Positions 24,801 to 39,200 are shown, counted from the stretch's first letter. The stretch is 64,000 nucleotides of DNA from Petrolisthes cinctipes (GCA_033782935.1 JAWQEG010000490.1:1332001-1396000); one strand, 5' to 3'. Program-made: numbers and translations. Notes: generated by a model from the sequence alone, not told the origin.

Positions 24801-26608
24801 GTATTTTGAAAATACTCTAACACGGGGTAGGCATGTACAGATCGCTTCTGGGACCCCTAAATATCGAATTTTCGGGTGTTTTGGGACTGAATTTGAGATA
24901 TCGACTTTTTGGCACCTAAAAGATCGATTTTTAGCATATTTTTAGCCTATATTTTGAAAATATTCTAGCAATGAGTAGGCATGTACAGATTGCTTCTGGG
25001 ACCCCAAAATATTGAATTTTCGGATGTTTTGAGCCTGAATTTGAGATATAAACGGGTACAGAAGATACATGCACATATTGACTTTGGGCACCTAAAAGAT
25101 CGATTTTTAGCATGTTTTTAGCCTATATTTTGAAAATATTCTAGCACTGAGTAGGCATGTACAGATTGCTTTTGGGACCGCAAAATATTGAATTTTCGGG
25201 TGTTTTGAGCCTGAATTTGAGATATAAACGGGTACAGAAGATACATGCACATATTGACTTTGGGCACCAAAAATATCGATTTTCAGCATGTTTTGAGCAT
25301 GTATTTTGAAAATATTCTAACACTGAGTAGGCATGTACAGATCGCTTCTGGGACCCCAAAATATCGAATTTTCGGGTGCTTAGGGCCAGAATTTGAGATA
25401 TAAACGGGTACAGAAGATGCATGCACATATCGACTTTTGGGCACCTAAAAGATCGATTTTCAGTATGTTTTTGGCCTGTATTTGAAAATACTCTAACACG
25501 GAGTAGGCATGTACAGATACCTTCTGGGACCTCTAAATATCGAATTTTAGGGTGTTTTGGGACTGAATTTGAGATATCGACTTTTTGGCACCTAAAAGAT
25601 CGATTTTTAGCATGTTTTTAGCCTATATTTTGAAAATATTCTAGCACTGTGTAGGCATGTACAGATTGCTTCTGGGACCCCAAAATATTGATTTTTCGGG
25701 TGTTTTGAGCCTGAATTTGAGATATAAACGGGTACAGAAGATACATGCACATATTGACTTTGGGCATCTAAAATATCGATTTTCAGCATGTTTTGGGCCT
25801 GTATTTTGAAAATACTCTAACACTGAGTAGGCATGTACAGATTGCTTCTGGGACCCCAAAATATTGAATTTTCGGGTGTTTTGAGCCTGAATTTGAGATA
25901 TAAACGGGTACTGAAGATGCATGCACATATCGACTTTTGTGCACCTAAAAGATCGATTTTCAGTATGTTTTGAGCATGTATTTTGAAAATACTCTAACAC
26001 GGAGTAGGCATGTACAGATCGCTTCTGGGACCCCTAAATATCGAATTTTCGGGTGTTTTGGGACTGAATTTGATATATCGACTTTTTGGCACCTAAAAGA
26101 TCGATTTTTAGCATGTTTTTAGCCTATATTTTGAAAATATTCTAGCAATGAGTAGGCATGTACAGATTGCTTCTGGGACCACAATATATTGAATTTTCTG
26201 GTGTTTTGAGCCTGAATTTGAGATATAAACGGGTACAGAAGATACATGCACATATTGACTTTGGGCACCAAAAATATCGATTTTCAGCATGTTTTGGGCC
26301 TGAATTTTGAAAATACTCTAACACGGAGTAGGCATGTACAGATCGCTTCTGGGACCCCAAAATATTGAATTTTCGGGTGTTTAGGGCCAGAATTTGAGAT
26401 ATAAACGGGTACAGAAGATGCATGCACATATCGACTTTTGGGCACCTAAAAGATCGATTTTCAGTATGTTTTTGGCCTGTATTTTGAAAATACTCTAACA
26501 CGGAGTAGGCATGTACAGATACCTTCTAGGACCTCTAAATATCGAATTTTCGGGTGTTTTGGGACTGAATTTGAGATATCGATTTTTTGACACCTAAAAT
26601 GTCGATTC
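21853..26608. repeat. Mixed HOR domain between large duplications
   Basis: C-to-A junctions are 21925, 22426, 22927, 23428, 23753, 24254, 24430, 24931, 25107, 25607, 26108 and 26609. Regular 501-bp trimers are interrupted by single-monomer loss (325-bp steps ending at 21925 and 23753) and two A/C chimeras (176-bp steps at 24254 and 24931). One t is lost at about 25481 (tatttgaaaata), which breaks the dyad in that copy. Local variants include atcacttc near 22838 and 23161. Confidence 0.82.
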
Positions 26609-28347
26609 TTAGCATGTTTTTAGCCTATATTTTGAAAATATTATAGCACTGTGTAGGCATGTACAGATTGCTTCTGGGACCCAAAATATTGAATTTTCGG
26701 GTGTTTTGAGCCTGAATTTGAGATATAAACGGGTACAGAAAATACATGCACATATTGACTTTGGGCATCTAAAATATCGATTTTCAGCATGTTTTGGGCC
26801 TGTATTTTGAAAATTCTCTAACACTGAGTAGGCATGAACAGATTGCTTCTGGGACCCCAAAATATTGAATTTTCGGGTGTTTTGAGCCTGAATTTGAGAT
26901 ATAAACGAGTACTGAAGATGCATGCACATATCGACTTTTGTGCACCTAAAAGATCGATTTTCAGTATGTTTTGAGCATGTATTTTGAAAATACTCTAACA
27001 CGGAGTAAGCATGTACAGATCGCTTCTGGGACCCCTAAATATCGAATTTTCGGGTGTTTTGGGACTAAATTTGAGATATCGACTTTTTGGCACCTAAAAG
27101 ATCGATTTTTAGCATGTTTTTAGCCTATATTTTGAAAATATTCTAGCACTGAGTAGGCATGTACAGATTGCTTCTGGGACCCCAAATATTGAATTTTCGG
27201 ATGTTTTGAACCTGAATTTGAGATATAAACGGGTACAGAAGATACATGCACATATTGACTTTGGGCACCAAAAATATCGATTTTCAGCATGTTTTGGGCC
27301 TGAATTTTGAAAATACTCTAACACGGAGTAGGCATGTACAGATCGCTTCTGGGACCCCAAAATATCGAATTTTCGGGTGCTTAGGGCCAGAATTTGAGAT
27401 ATAAACGGGTACAGAAGATGCATGCACATATCGACTTTTGGGCACCTAAAAGATCGATTATCAGTATGTTTTTGGCCTGTATTTTGAAAATACTCTAACA
27501 CGGAGTAGGCATGTACAGATACCTTCTGGGACCTCTAAATATCGAATTTTCGGGTGTTTTGGGACTGAATTTGAGATATCGACTTTTTGGCACCTAAAAT
27601 GTCGATTTTTAGCATGTTTTTAGCCTATATTTTGAAAATATTCTAGCACTGTGTAGGCATGTACAGATTGCTTCTGGGACCCCAAAATATTGATTTTTCG
27701 GGTGTTTTGAGCCTGAATTTGAGATATAAACGGGTACAGAAGATACATGCACATATTGACTTTGGGCATCTAAAATATCGATTTTCAGCATGTTTTGGGC
27801 CTGTATTTTGAAAATACTCTAACACTGAGTAGGCATGTACAGATTGCTTCTGGGGCCCCAAAATATTGAATTTTCCGGTGTTTTGAGCCTGAATTTAAGA
27901 TATAAACGGGTACTGAAGATGCATGCACATATCGACTTTTGTGCACCTAAAAGATCGATTTTCAGTATGTTTTGAGCATGTATTTTGAAAATACTCTACA
28001 CGGAGTAGGCATGTACAGATCGCTTCTGGGACCCCAAAATATCGAATTTTCGGGGGTTTAGGGCCAGAATTTGAGATATAAACGGGTACAGAAGATGCAT
28101 GCACATATCGACTTTTGGGCACCTAAAAGATCGATTTTCAGTATGTTTTTGGCCTGTATTTTGAAAATACTCTAACACGGAGTAGGCATGTACAGATACC
28201 TTCTGGGACCTCTAAATATCGAATTTTCGGGTGTTTTGGGACTGAATTTGAGATATCGACTTTTTGGCACCTAAAATGTCGATTTTTGGCATGTTTTTAG
28301 CCTATATTTTGAAAATATTCTAGCACTGTGTAGGCATGTACAGATTG
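26609..28347. repeat. HOR domain carrying the gcatgaacag / acgagtac variant block
   Basis: Steps are 500 (M4 with three c), 500 and 677. It contains the first of five copies of a linked variant set: attctctaacactgag, gcatgaacag, aaacgagtactg and ggagtaagcatg, at 26811-27012. At 27609-28285 four monomers run M4, M5, M2, M3, so the M5 here passes straight into M2 without M6; that M5 has lost one a (actctacacgg near 27990). The M3 at the end reads tttttggcatg instead of tttttagcatg. Confidence 0.8.
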
Positions 28348-30025
28348 CTTCTGGGACCCCAAAATATTGATTTTTCGGGTGTTTTGAGCCTGAATTTGAG
28401 ATATAAACGGGTATAGAAGATACATGCACATATTGACTTTGGGCATCTAAAATATCGATTTTCAGCATGTTTTGGGCCTGTATTTTGAAAATACTCTAAC
28501 ACTGAGTAGGCATGTACAGATTGCTTCTGGGACCCCAAAATATTGAATTTTCGGGTGGTTTTAGCCTGAATTTGAGATATAAACGGGTACTGAAGATGCA
28601 TGCACATATCGACTTTTATGCACCTAAAAGATCGATTTTCAGTATGTTTTGAGCATGTATTTTGAAAATACTCTAACACGGAGTAGGCATGTACAGATCG
28701 CTTCTGGGACCCCTAAATATCGAATTTTCGGGTGTTTTGGGACTGAATTTGAGATATCGACTTTTTGGCACCTAAAAGATCGATTTTTAGCATGTTTTTA
28801 GCATATATTTTGAAAATATTCTAGCAATGAGTAGGCATGTACAGATTGCTTCTGGGACCCCAAAATATTGAATTTTCGGGTGTTTTGAGATTGAATTTGA
28901 GATATAAACAGGTACAGAAAATACATGCACATATTGACTTTGGGCATCTAAAATATCGATTTTCAGCATGTTTTGGGCCTGTATTTTGAAAATTCTCTAA
29001 CACTGAGTAGGCATGAACAGATTGCTTCTGGGACCCCAAAATATTGAATTTTCGGGTGTTTTGAGCCTGAATTTGAGATATAAACGAGTACTGAAGATGC
29101 ATGCACATATCGACTTTTGTGCACCTAAAAGATCGATTTTCAGTATGTTTTGAGCATGTATTTTGAAAATACTCTAACACGGAGTAAGCATGTACAGATC
29201 GCTTCTGGGACCCCTAAATATCGAATTTTCGGGTGTTTTGGGACTGAATTTGAGATATCGACTTTTTGGCACCTAAAAGATCGATTTTTAGCATGTTTTT
29301 AGCCTATATTTTGAAAATATTCTAGCACTGAGTAGGCATGTACAGATTGCTTCTGGGACCCCAAATATTGAATTTTCGGGTCTTTTGAGCCTGAATTTGA
29401 GATATAAACGGGTACAGAAGATACATGCACGTATTGACTTTGGGCACCAAAAATATCGATTTTCAGCATGTTTTGGGCCTGAATTTTGAAAATACTCTAA
29501 CACGGAGTAGGCATGTACAGATCGCTTCTGGGACCCCAAAATATCGAATTTTCGGGTGTTTAGGGCCAGAATTTGAGATATAAACGGGTACAGAAGATGC
29601 ATGCACATATCGACTTTTGGGCACCTAAAAGATCGATTTTCAGTATGTTTTTGGCCTGTATTTTGAAAATACTCTAACACGGAGTAGGCATGTACAGATA
29701 CCTTCTGGGACCTCTAAATATCGAATTTTCGGGTGATTTGGGACTGAATTTGAGATATCGACTTTTTGGCACCTAAAATGTCGATTTTTAGCATGTTTTT
29801 AGCCTATATTTTGAAAATATTCTAGCACTGTGTAGGCATGTACAGATTGCTTCTGGGACCCCAAAATATTGATTTTTCGGGTGTTTTGAGCCTGAATTTG
29901 AGATATAAACGGGTACAGAAGATACATGCACATATTGACTTTGGGCATCTAAAATATCGATTTTCAGCATGTTTTTGGCCTGTATTTTGAAAATACTCTA
30001 ACACTGAGTAGGCATGTACAGATTT
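28348..30025. repeat. 1,678-bp tandem duplication, copy 1
   Basis: Junctions 28787, 29288 and 29788 recur 1,678 bp later at 30465, 30966 and 31466. Copies share rare marks: gtatagaag (28411 and 30089), cgggtggttttagcc (28553 and 30231), gagattgaattt (28887 and 30565), catgcacgtattg (29424 and 31102) and cgggtgatttggg (29730 and 31408). I saw no difference between the copies where I compared them, so the event is recent, or an assembly artefact. The length is 501+501+676. Confidence 0.9.
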
Positions 30026-31703
30026 CTTCTGGGACCCCAAAATATTGATTTTTCGGGTGTTTTGAGCCTGAATTTGAGATATAAACGGGTATAGAAGATA
30101 CATGCACATATTGACTTTGGGCATCTAAAATATCGATTTTCAGCATGTTTTGGGCCTGTATTTTGAAAATACTCTAACACTGAGTAGGCATGTACAGATT
30201 GCTTCTGGGACCCCAAAATATTGAATTTTCGGGTGGTTTTAGCCTGAATTTGAGATATAAACGGGTACTGAAGATGCATGCACATATCGACTTTTATGCA
30301 CCTAAAAGATCGATTTTCAGTATGTTTTGAGCATGTATTTTGAAAATACTCTAACACGGAGTAGGCATGTACAGATCGCTTCTGGGACCCCTAAATATCG
30401 AATTTTCGGGTGTTTTGGGACTGAATTTGAGATATCGACTTTTTGGCACCTAAAAGATCGATTTTTAGCATGTTTTTAGCATATATTTTGAAAATATTCT
30501 AGCAATGAGTAGGCATGTACAGATTGCTTCTGGGACCCCAAAATATTGAATTTTCGGGTGTTTTGAGATTGAATTTGAGATATAAACAGGTACAGAAAAT
30601 ACATGCACATATTGACTTTGGGCATCTAAAATATCGATTTTCAGCATGTTTTGGGCCTGTATTTTGAAAATTCTCTAACACTGAGTAGGCATGAACAGAT
30701 TGCTTCTGGGACCCCAAAATATTGAATTTTCGGGTGTTTTGAGCCTGAATTTGAGATATAAACGAGTACTGAAGATGCATGCACATATCGACTTTTGTGC
30801 ACCTAAAAGATCGATTTTCAGTATGTTTTGAGCATGTATTTTGAAAATACTCTAACACGGAGTAAGCATGTACAGATCGCTTCTGGGACCCCTAAATATC
30901 GAATTTTCGGGTGTTTTGGGACTGAATTTGAGATATCGACTTTTTGGCACCTAAAAGATCGATTTTTAGCATGTTTTTAGCCTATATTTTGAAAATATTC
31001 TAGCACTGAGTAGGCATGTACAGATTGCTTCTGGGACCCCAAATATTGAATTTTCGGGTCTTTTGAGCCTGAATTTGAGATATAAACGGGTACAGAAGAT
31101 ACATGCACGTATTGACTTTGGGCACCAAAAATATCGATTTTCAGCATGTTTTGGGCCTGAATTTTGAAAATACTCTAACACGGAGTAGGCATGTACAGAT
31201 CGCTTCTGGGACCCCAAAATATCGAATTTTCGGGTGTTTAGGGCCAGAATTTGAGATATAAACGGGTACAGAAGATGCATGCACATATCGACTTTTGGGC
31301 ACCTAAAAGATCGATTTTCAGTATGTTTTTGGCCTGTATTTTGAAAATACTCTAACACGGAGTAGGCATGTACAGATACCTTCTGGGACCTCTAAATATC
31401 GAATTTTCGGGTGATTTGGGACTGAATTTGAGATATCGACTTTTTGGCACCTAAAATGTCGATTTTTAGCATGTTTTTAGCCTATATTTTGAAAATATTC
31501 TAGCACTGTGTAGGCATGTACAGATTGCTTCTGGGACCCCAAAATATTGATTTTTCGGGTGTTTTGAGCCTGAATTTGAGATATAAACGGGTACAGAAGA
31601 TACATGCACATATTGACTTTGGGCATCTAAAATATCGATTTTCAGCATGTTTTTGGCCTGTATTTTGAAAATACTCTAACACTGAGTAGGCATGTACAGA
31701 TTT
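30026..31703. repeat. 1,678-bp tandem duplication, copy 2
   Basis: Copy 2 begins inside the identity tract 30026-30048, bounded by gatttcttc on the left (copy 1 has gattgcttc at the matching place) and by attgattttt on the right (the far end at 31727 has attgaattttt). The junction places two A-class monomers side by side, giving the 677-bp step 29788-30464. Confidence 0.9.
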
Positions 31704-32143
31704 CTTCTGGGACCCCAAAATATTGAATTTTTGGGTGTTTTGAGCCTGAATTTGAGATATAAACGGGTACTGAAGATGCATGCACATATCGACTTTTGTG
31801 CACCTAAAAGATCGATTTTCAGTATGTTTTGAGCATGTATTTTGAAAATACTCTAACACGGAATAGGCATGTACAGATTTCTTCTGGGACCCCAAAATAT
31901 TGAATTTTTGGGTGTTTTGAGCCGGAATTTGAGATATAAACGGGTACTGAAGATGCATGCACATATCGACTTTTGTGCACCTAAAAGATCGATTTTCAGT
32001 ATGTTTTGAGCATGTATTTTGAAAATACTCTAACACGGAATATGCATGTACAGATCGCTTCTGGGACCCCTAAATATCGAATTTTCGGGTGTTTTGGGAC
32101 TGAATTTGATATATCGATTTTTTGGCACCTAAAAGATCGATTT
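31704..32143. repeat. Repeated M5 monomers (B-B tandem)
   Basis: Within the 678-bp unit 31466-32143 two near-identical M5-type monomers stand in tandem, starting at about 31691 and 31868. Both carry gatttcttctggg, tttttgggtg and ggaatagg or ggaatatg ends. The canonical order would go M5 to M6. This looks like duplication of one 177-bp monomer. Because 177 is divisible by three, the reverse-strand frame stays open across both. Confidence 0.83.
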
Positions 32144-35100
32144 TTAGCATGTTTTTAGCCTATATTTTGAAAATATTCTAGCAATGAGTAGGCATGTACA
32201 GATTGCTTCTGGGACCCCAAAATATTGAATTTTCGGGTGTTTTGAGCCTGAATTTGAGATATAAACGGGTACAGAAGATACATGCACATATTGACTTTGG
32301 GCATCTAAAATATCGATTTTCAGCATGATTTGGGCCTGTATTTTGAAAATACTCTAACACTGAGTAGGCATGTACAGATTGCTTCTGGGACCCCAAAATA
32401 TTGAATTTTCGGGTGTTTTGAGCCTGAATTTGAGATATAAACGGGTACTGAAGATGCATACACATATCGACTTTTGTGCACCTAAAAGATCGATTTTCAG
32501 TATGTTTTGAGCATGTATTTTGAAAATACTCTAACACGGAGTAGGCATGTACAGATCGCTTCTGGGACCCCTAAATATCGAATTTTCGGGTGTTTTGGGA
32601 CTCAATTTGAGATATCGACTTTTTGGCACCTAAAAGATCGATTTTTAGCATGTTTTTAGCCTATATTTTGAAAATATTCTAGCACTGAGTAGGCATGTAC
32701 AGATTGCTTCTGGGACCCCAAAATATTGAATTTTCGGGTGTTTTGAGCCTGAATTTGAGATATAAACGGGTACAGAAGATACATGCACATATTGACTTTG
32801 GGCACCAAAAATATCGATTTTCAGCATGTTTTGGGCCTGAATTTTGAAAATACTCTAACACGGAGTAGGCATGTACAGATCGCTTCTGGGACCCCAAAAT
32901 ATCGAATTTTCGGGTGTTTAGGGCCAGAATTTGAGATATAAACGGGTACAGAAGATGCATGCACATATCGACTTTTGGGCACCTAAAAGATCGATTTTCA
33001 GTATGTTTTTGGCCTGTATTTTGAAAATACTCTAACACGGAGTAGGCATGTACAGATACCTTCTAGGACCTCTAAATATCGAATTTTCGGGTGTTTTGGG
33101 ACTGAATTTGAGATATCGATTTTTTGACACCTAAACTGTCGATTCTTAGCATGTTTTTAGCCTATATTTTGAAAATATTATAGCACTGTGTAGGCATGTA
33201 CAGATTGCTTCTGGGACCCAAAATATTGAATTTTCGGGTGTTTTGAGCCTGAATTTGAGATATAAACGGGTACAGAAAATACATGCACATATTGACTTTG
33301 GGCATCTAAAATATCGATTTTCAGCATGTTTTGGGCCAGTATTCTGAAAATTCTCTAACACTGAGTAGGCATGAACAGATTGCTTCTGGGACCCCAAAAT
33401 ATTGAATTTTCGGGTGTTTTGAGCCTGAATTTGAGATATAAACGAGTACTGAAGATGCATGCACATATCGACTTTTGTGCACCTAAAAGATCGATTTTCA
33501 GTATGTTTTGAGCATGTATTTTGAAAATACTCTAACACGGAGTAAGCATGTACAGATCGCTTCTGGGACCCATAAATATCGAATTTTCGGGTGTTTTGGG
33601 ACTGAATTTGAGATATCGACTTTTTGGTACCTAAAAGATCGATTTTTAGCATGTTTTTAGCCTATATTTTGAAAATATTCTAGCACTGAGTAGGCATGTA
33701 CAGATTGCTTCTGGGACCCCAAATATTGAATTTTCGGGTGTTTTGAGCCTGAATTTGAGATATAAACAGGTACAGAAGATACATGCATATATTGACTTTG
33801 GGCACCAAAAATATCGATTTTCAGCATGTTTTGGGCCTGAATTTTGAAAATACTCTAACACGGAGTAGGCATGTACAGATCACTTCTGGGACCCCAAAAT
33901 ATCGAATTTTCGGGTGCTTAGGGCCAGAATTTGAGATATAAACGGGTACAGAAGATGCATGCACATATCGACTTTTGTGCACCTAAAAGATCGATTTTCA
34001 GTATGTTTTTGGCCTGTATTTTGAAAATACTCTAACACGGAGTAGGCATGTACAGATACCTTCTGGGACCTCTAAATATCGAATTTTCGGGTGTTTTGGG
34101 ACTGAATTTGAGATATCGACTTTTTGGCACCTAAAATGTCGATTTTTAGCATGTTTTTAGCCTATATTTTGAAAATATTCTAGCACTGTGTAGGCATGTA
34201 CAGATTGCTTCTGGGACCCCAAAATATTGATTTTTCGGGTGTTTTGAGCCTGAATTTGAGATATAAACGGGTACAGAAGATACATGCACATATTGACTTT
34301 GGGCATCTAAAATATCGATTTTCAGCATGTTTTGGGCCTGTATTTTGAAAATACTCTAACACTGAGTAGGCATGTACAGATTTCTTCTGGGACCCCAAAA
34401 TATTGAATTTTTGGGTGTTTTGAGCCTGAATTTGAGATATAAACGGGTACTGAAGATGCATGCACATATTGACTTTTGTGCACCTAAAAGATCGATTTTC
34501 AGTATGTTTTGAGCATGTATTTTGAAAATACTCTAACACGGAATAGGCATGTACAGATCGCTTCTGGGACCCCTAAATATCGAATTTTCGGGTGTTTTGG
34601 GACTGAATTTGAGATATCGACTTTTTGGCACCTAAAAGATCGATTTTTAGCATGTTTTTAGCCTATATTTTGAAAATATTCTAGCAATGAGTAGGCATGT
34701 ACAGATTGCTTCTGGGACCCCAAAATATTGAATTTTCGGGTGTTTTGAGCCTGAATTTGAGATATAAACGGGTACAGAAGATACATGCACATATTGACTT
34801 TGGGCACCAAAAATATCGATTTTCAGCATGTTTTGGGCCTGAATTTTGAAAATACTCTAACACGGAGTAGGCATGTACAGATCGCTTCTGGGACCCCAAA
34901 ATATCGAATTTTCGGGTGTTTAGGGCCAGAATTTGAGATATAAACGGGTACAGAAGATGCATGCACATATCGACTTTTGGGCACCTAAAAGATCGATTTT
35001 CAGTATGTTTTTGGCCTGTATTTTGAAAATACTCTATCACGGAGTAGGCATGTACAGATACCTTCTGGGACCTCTAAATATCGAATTTTCGGGTGTTTTG

Positions 35101-36297
35101 GGACTGAATTTGAGATATCGATTTTTTGGCACCTAAAATGTCGAGTTTTAGCATGTTTTTAGCCTATATTTTGAAAATATTCTAGCACTGTGTTGGCATG
35201 TACAGATCGCTTATGGGACCCCTAAATATCGAATTTTCGGGTGTTTCGGGACTGAATTTGAGATATCGACTTTTTGGCACCTAAAAGATCGATTTTTAGC
35301 ATGTTTTTAGCCTATATTTTGAAAATATTCTAGCAATGAGTAGGCATGTACAGATTGCTTCTGGGACCCCAAAATATTGAATTTTCGGGTGTTTTGAGCC
35401 TGAATTTGAGATATAAACGGGTACAGAAGATACATGCACATATTGACTTTGGGCACCAAAAATATCGATTTTCAGCATGTTTTGGGCCTGAATTTTGAAA
35501 ATACTCTAACACGGAGTAGGCATGTACAGATCGCTTCTGGGACCCCAAAATATCGAATTTTCGGGTGTTTAGGGCCAGAATTTGAGATATAAACGGGTAC
35601 AGAAGATGCATGCACATATCGACTTTTGGGCACCTAAAAGATCGATTTTCAGTATGTTTTTGGCCTGTATTTTGAAAATACTCTATCACGGAGTAGGCAT
35701 GTACAGATACCTTCTGGGACCTCTAAATATCGAATTTTCGGGTGTTTTGGGACTGAATTTGAGATATCGATTTTTTGGCACCTAAAATGTCGAGTTTTAG
35801 CATGTTTTTAGCCTATATTTTGAAAATATTCTAGCACTGTGTAGGCATGTACCGATTACTTCTGGGACCCCAAAATATTGAATTTTCGGGTGTTTTGAGC
35901 CTGAATTTGAGATATAAACGGGTACAGAAGATACATGCACATATTGACTTTGGGCACCAAAAATATCGATTTTCAGCATGTTTTGGGCCTGAATTTTGAA
36001 AATACTCTAACACGGAGTAGGCATGTACAGATCGCTTCTGGGACCCCAAAATATCGAATTTTCGGGTGTTTAGGGCCAGAATTTGAGATATAAACGGGTA
36101 CAGAAGATGCATGCACATATCGACTTTTTGGCACCTAAAAGATCGATTTTCAGTATGTTTTTGGCCTGTATTTTGAAAATACTCTATCACGGAGTAGGCA
36201 TGTACAGATACCTTCTGGGACTTCTAAATATCGAATTTTCGGGTGTTTTGGGACTGAATTTGAGATATCGATTTTTTGGCACCTAAAATGTCGAGTT
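32144..36297. repeat. Large block copy 1 of a ~4,155-bp offset repeat
   Basis: Junctions 32144, 32645, 33146, 33646, 34146, 34647 and 35148 match 36298, 36799, 37300, 37801, 38301, 38802 and 39303 at an offset of 4,154-4,155. Shared marks include the gcatgaacag/acgagtac variant set, ttggtacctaaaag (33625 and 37780) and gatttcttctggg with ggaatagg. Copies differ at several sites, so this event is older than the 1,678-bp one. The stretch 35.2-35.86 kb matches 40.39-41.05 kb instead, at an offset of 5,185. Confidence 0.8.
35048..35343. repeat. Adjacent C-C monomers (M3 then M6), 148+148 bp
   Basis: M3 (35048-35195) is followed directly by an M6-type monomer (35196-35343), skipping M4 and M5. 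The second has private marks gttggcatg, gcttatggg and gtttcggg. The last two also occur at about 40396 and 40428, in a normal M6. The arrangement is explained by deletion or exchange removing an A and a B monomer. Confidence 0.85.
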
Positions 36298-39200
36298 TTA
36301 GCATGTTTTTAGCCTATATTTTGAAAATATTCTAGCACTGTGTAGGCATGTACAGATTGCTTCTGGGACCCCAAAATATTGAATTTTCGGGTGTTTTGAG
36401 CCTGAATTTGAGATATAAACGGGTACAGAAGATACATGCACATATTGACTTTGGGCATCTAAAATATCGATTTTCAGCATGTTTTGGGCCTGTATTTTGA
36501 AAATACTCTAACACTGAGTAGGCATGTACAGATTGCTTCTGGGACCCCAAAATATTGAATTTTCGGGTGTTTTGAGCCTGAATTTGAGATATAAACGGGT
36601 ACTGAAGATGCATACACATATCGACTTTTGTGCACCTAAAAGATCGATTTTCAGTATGTTTTGAGCATGTATTTTGAAAATACTCTAACACGGAGTAGGC
36701 ATGTACAGATCGCTTCTGGGACCCCTAAATATCGAATTTTCGGTTGTTTTGGGACTGAATTTGAGATATCGACTTTTTGGCACCTAAAAGATCGATTTTT
36801 AGCATGTTTTCAGCCTATATTTTGAAAATATTCTAGCACTGAGTAGGCATGTACAGATTGCTTCTGGGACCCCGAAATATTGAATTTTCGGGTGTTTTGA
36901 GCCTGAATTTGAGATATAAACGGGTACAGAAGATACATGCACATATTGACTTTGGGCACCAAAAATATCGATTTTCAGCATGTTTTGGGCCTGAATTTTG
37001 AAAATACTCTAACACGGAGTAGGCATGTACAGATCGCTTCTGGGACCCGAAAATATCGAATTTTCGGGTGTTTAGGGCCAGAATTTGAGATATAAACGGG
37101 TACAGAAGATGCATGCACATATCGACTTTTGGGCACCTAAAAGATCGATTTTCAGTATGTTTTTGGCCTGTATTTTGAAAATACTCTAACACGGAGTAGG
37201 CATGTACAGATACCTTCTGGGACCTCTAAATATCGAATTTTCGGGTGTTTTGGGACTGAATTTGAGATATCGATTTTTTGACACCTAAAATGTCGATTCT
37301 TAGCATGTTTTTAGCCTATATTTTGAAAATATTATAGCACTGTGTAGGCATGTACAGATTGCTTCTGGGACCCAAAATATTGAATTTTCGGGTGTTTTTG
37401 AGCCTGAATTTGAGATATAAACGGGTACAGAAAATACATGCACATATTGACTTTGGGCATCTAAAATATCGATTTTCAGCATGTTTTGGGCCTGTATTTT
37501 GAAAATTCTCTAACACTGAGTAGGCATGAACAGATTGCTTCTGGGACCCCAAAATATTGAATTTTCGGGTGTTTTGAGCCTGAATTTGAGATATAAACGA
37601 GTACTGAAGATGCATGCACATATCGACTTTTGTGCACCTAAAAGATCGATTTTCAGTATGTTTTGAGCATGTATTTCGAAAATACTCTAACACGGAGTAA
37701 GCATGTACAGATCGCTTCTGGGACCCCTAAATATCGAATTTTCGGGTGTTTTGGGACTGAATTTGAGATATCGACTTTTTGGTACCTAAAAGATCGATTT
37801 TTAGCATGTTTTTAGCCTATATTTTGAAAATATTCTAGCACTGAGTAGGCATGTACAGATTGCTTCTGGGACCCCAAATATTGAATTTTCGGGTGTTTTG
37901 AGCCTGAATTTGAGATATAAACAGGTACAGAAGATACATGCACATATTGACTTTGGGCACCAAAAATATCGATTTTCAGCATGTTTTGGGCCTGAATTTT
38001 GAAAATACTCTAACACGGAGTAGGCATGTACAGATCACTTCTGGGACCCCAAAATATCGAATTTTCGGGTGCTTAGGGCCAGAATTTGAGATATAAACGG
38101 GTACAGAAGATGCATGCACATATCGACTTTTGTGCACCTAAAAGATCGATTTTCAGTATGTTTTTAGCCTGTATTTTGAAAATACTCTAACACGGAGTAG
38201 GCATGTACAGATACCTTCTGGGACCTCTAAATATCGAATTTTCGGGTGTTTTGGGACTGAATTTGAGATATCGACTTTTTGGCACCTAAAATGTCGATTT
38301 TTAGCATGTTTTTAGCCTATATTTTGAAAATATTCTAGCACTGTGTAGGCATGTACAGATTGCTTCTGGGACCCCAAAATATTGATTTTTCGGGTGTTTT
38401 GAGCCTGAATTTGAGATATAAACGGGTACAGAAGATACATGCACATATTGACTTTGGGCATCTAAAATATCGATTTTCAGCATGTTTTGGGCCTGTATTT
38501 TGAAAATACTCTAACACTGAGTAGGCATGTACAGATTTCTTCTGGGACCCCAAAATATTGAATTTTTGGGTGTTTTGAGCCTGAATTTGAGATATAAACG
38601 GGTACTGAAGATGCATGCACATATCGACTTTTGTGCACCTAAAAGATCGATTTTCAGTATGTTTTGAGCATGTATTTTGAAAATACTCTAACACGGAATA
38701 GGCATGTACAGATCGCTTCTGGGACCCCTAAATATCGAATTTTCGGGTGTTTTGGGACTGAATTTGAGATATCGACTTTTTGGCACCTAAAAGATCGATT
38801 TTTAGCATGTTTTTAGCCTATATTTTGAAAATATTCTAGCAATGAGTAGGCATGTACAGATTGCTTCTGGGACCCCAAAATATTGAATTTTCGGGTGTTT
38901 TGAGCCTGAATTTGAGATATAAACGGGTACAGAAGATACATGCACATATTGACTTTGGGCACCAAAAATATCGATTTTCAGCATGTTTTGGGCCTGAATT
39001 TTGAAAATACTCTAACACGGAGTAGGCATGTACAGATCGCTTCTGGGACCCCAAAATATCGAATTTTCGGGTGTTTAGGGCCAGAATTTGAGATATAAAC
39101 GGGTACAGAAGATGCATGCACATATCGACTTTTGGGCACCTAAAAGATCGATTTTCAGTATGTTTTTGGCCTGTATTTTGAAAATACTCTATCACGGAGT

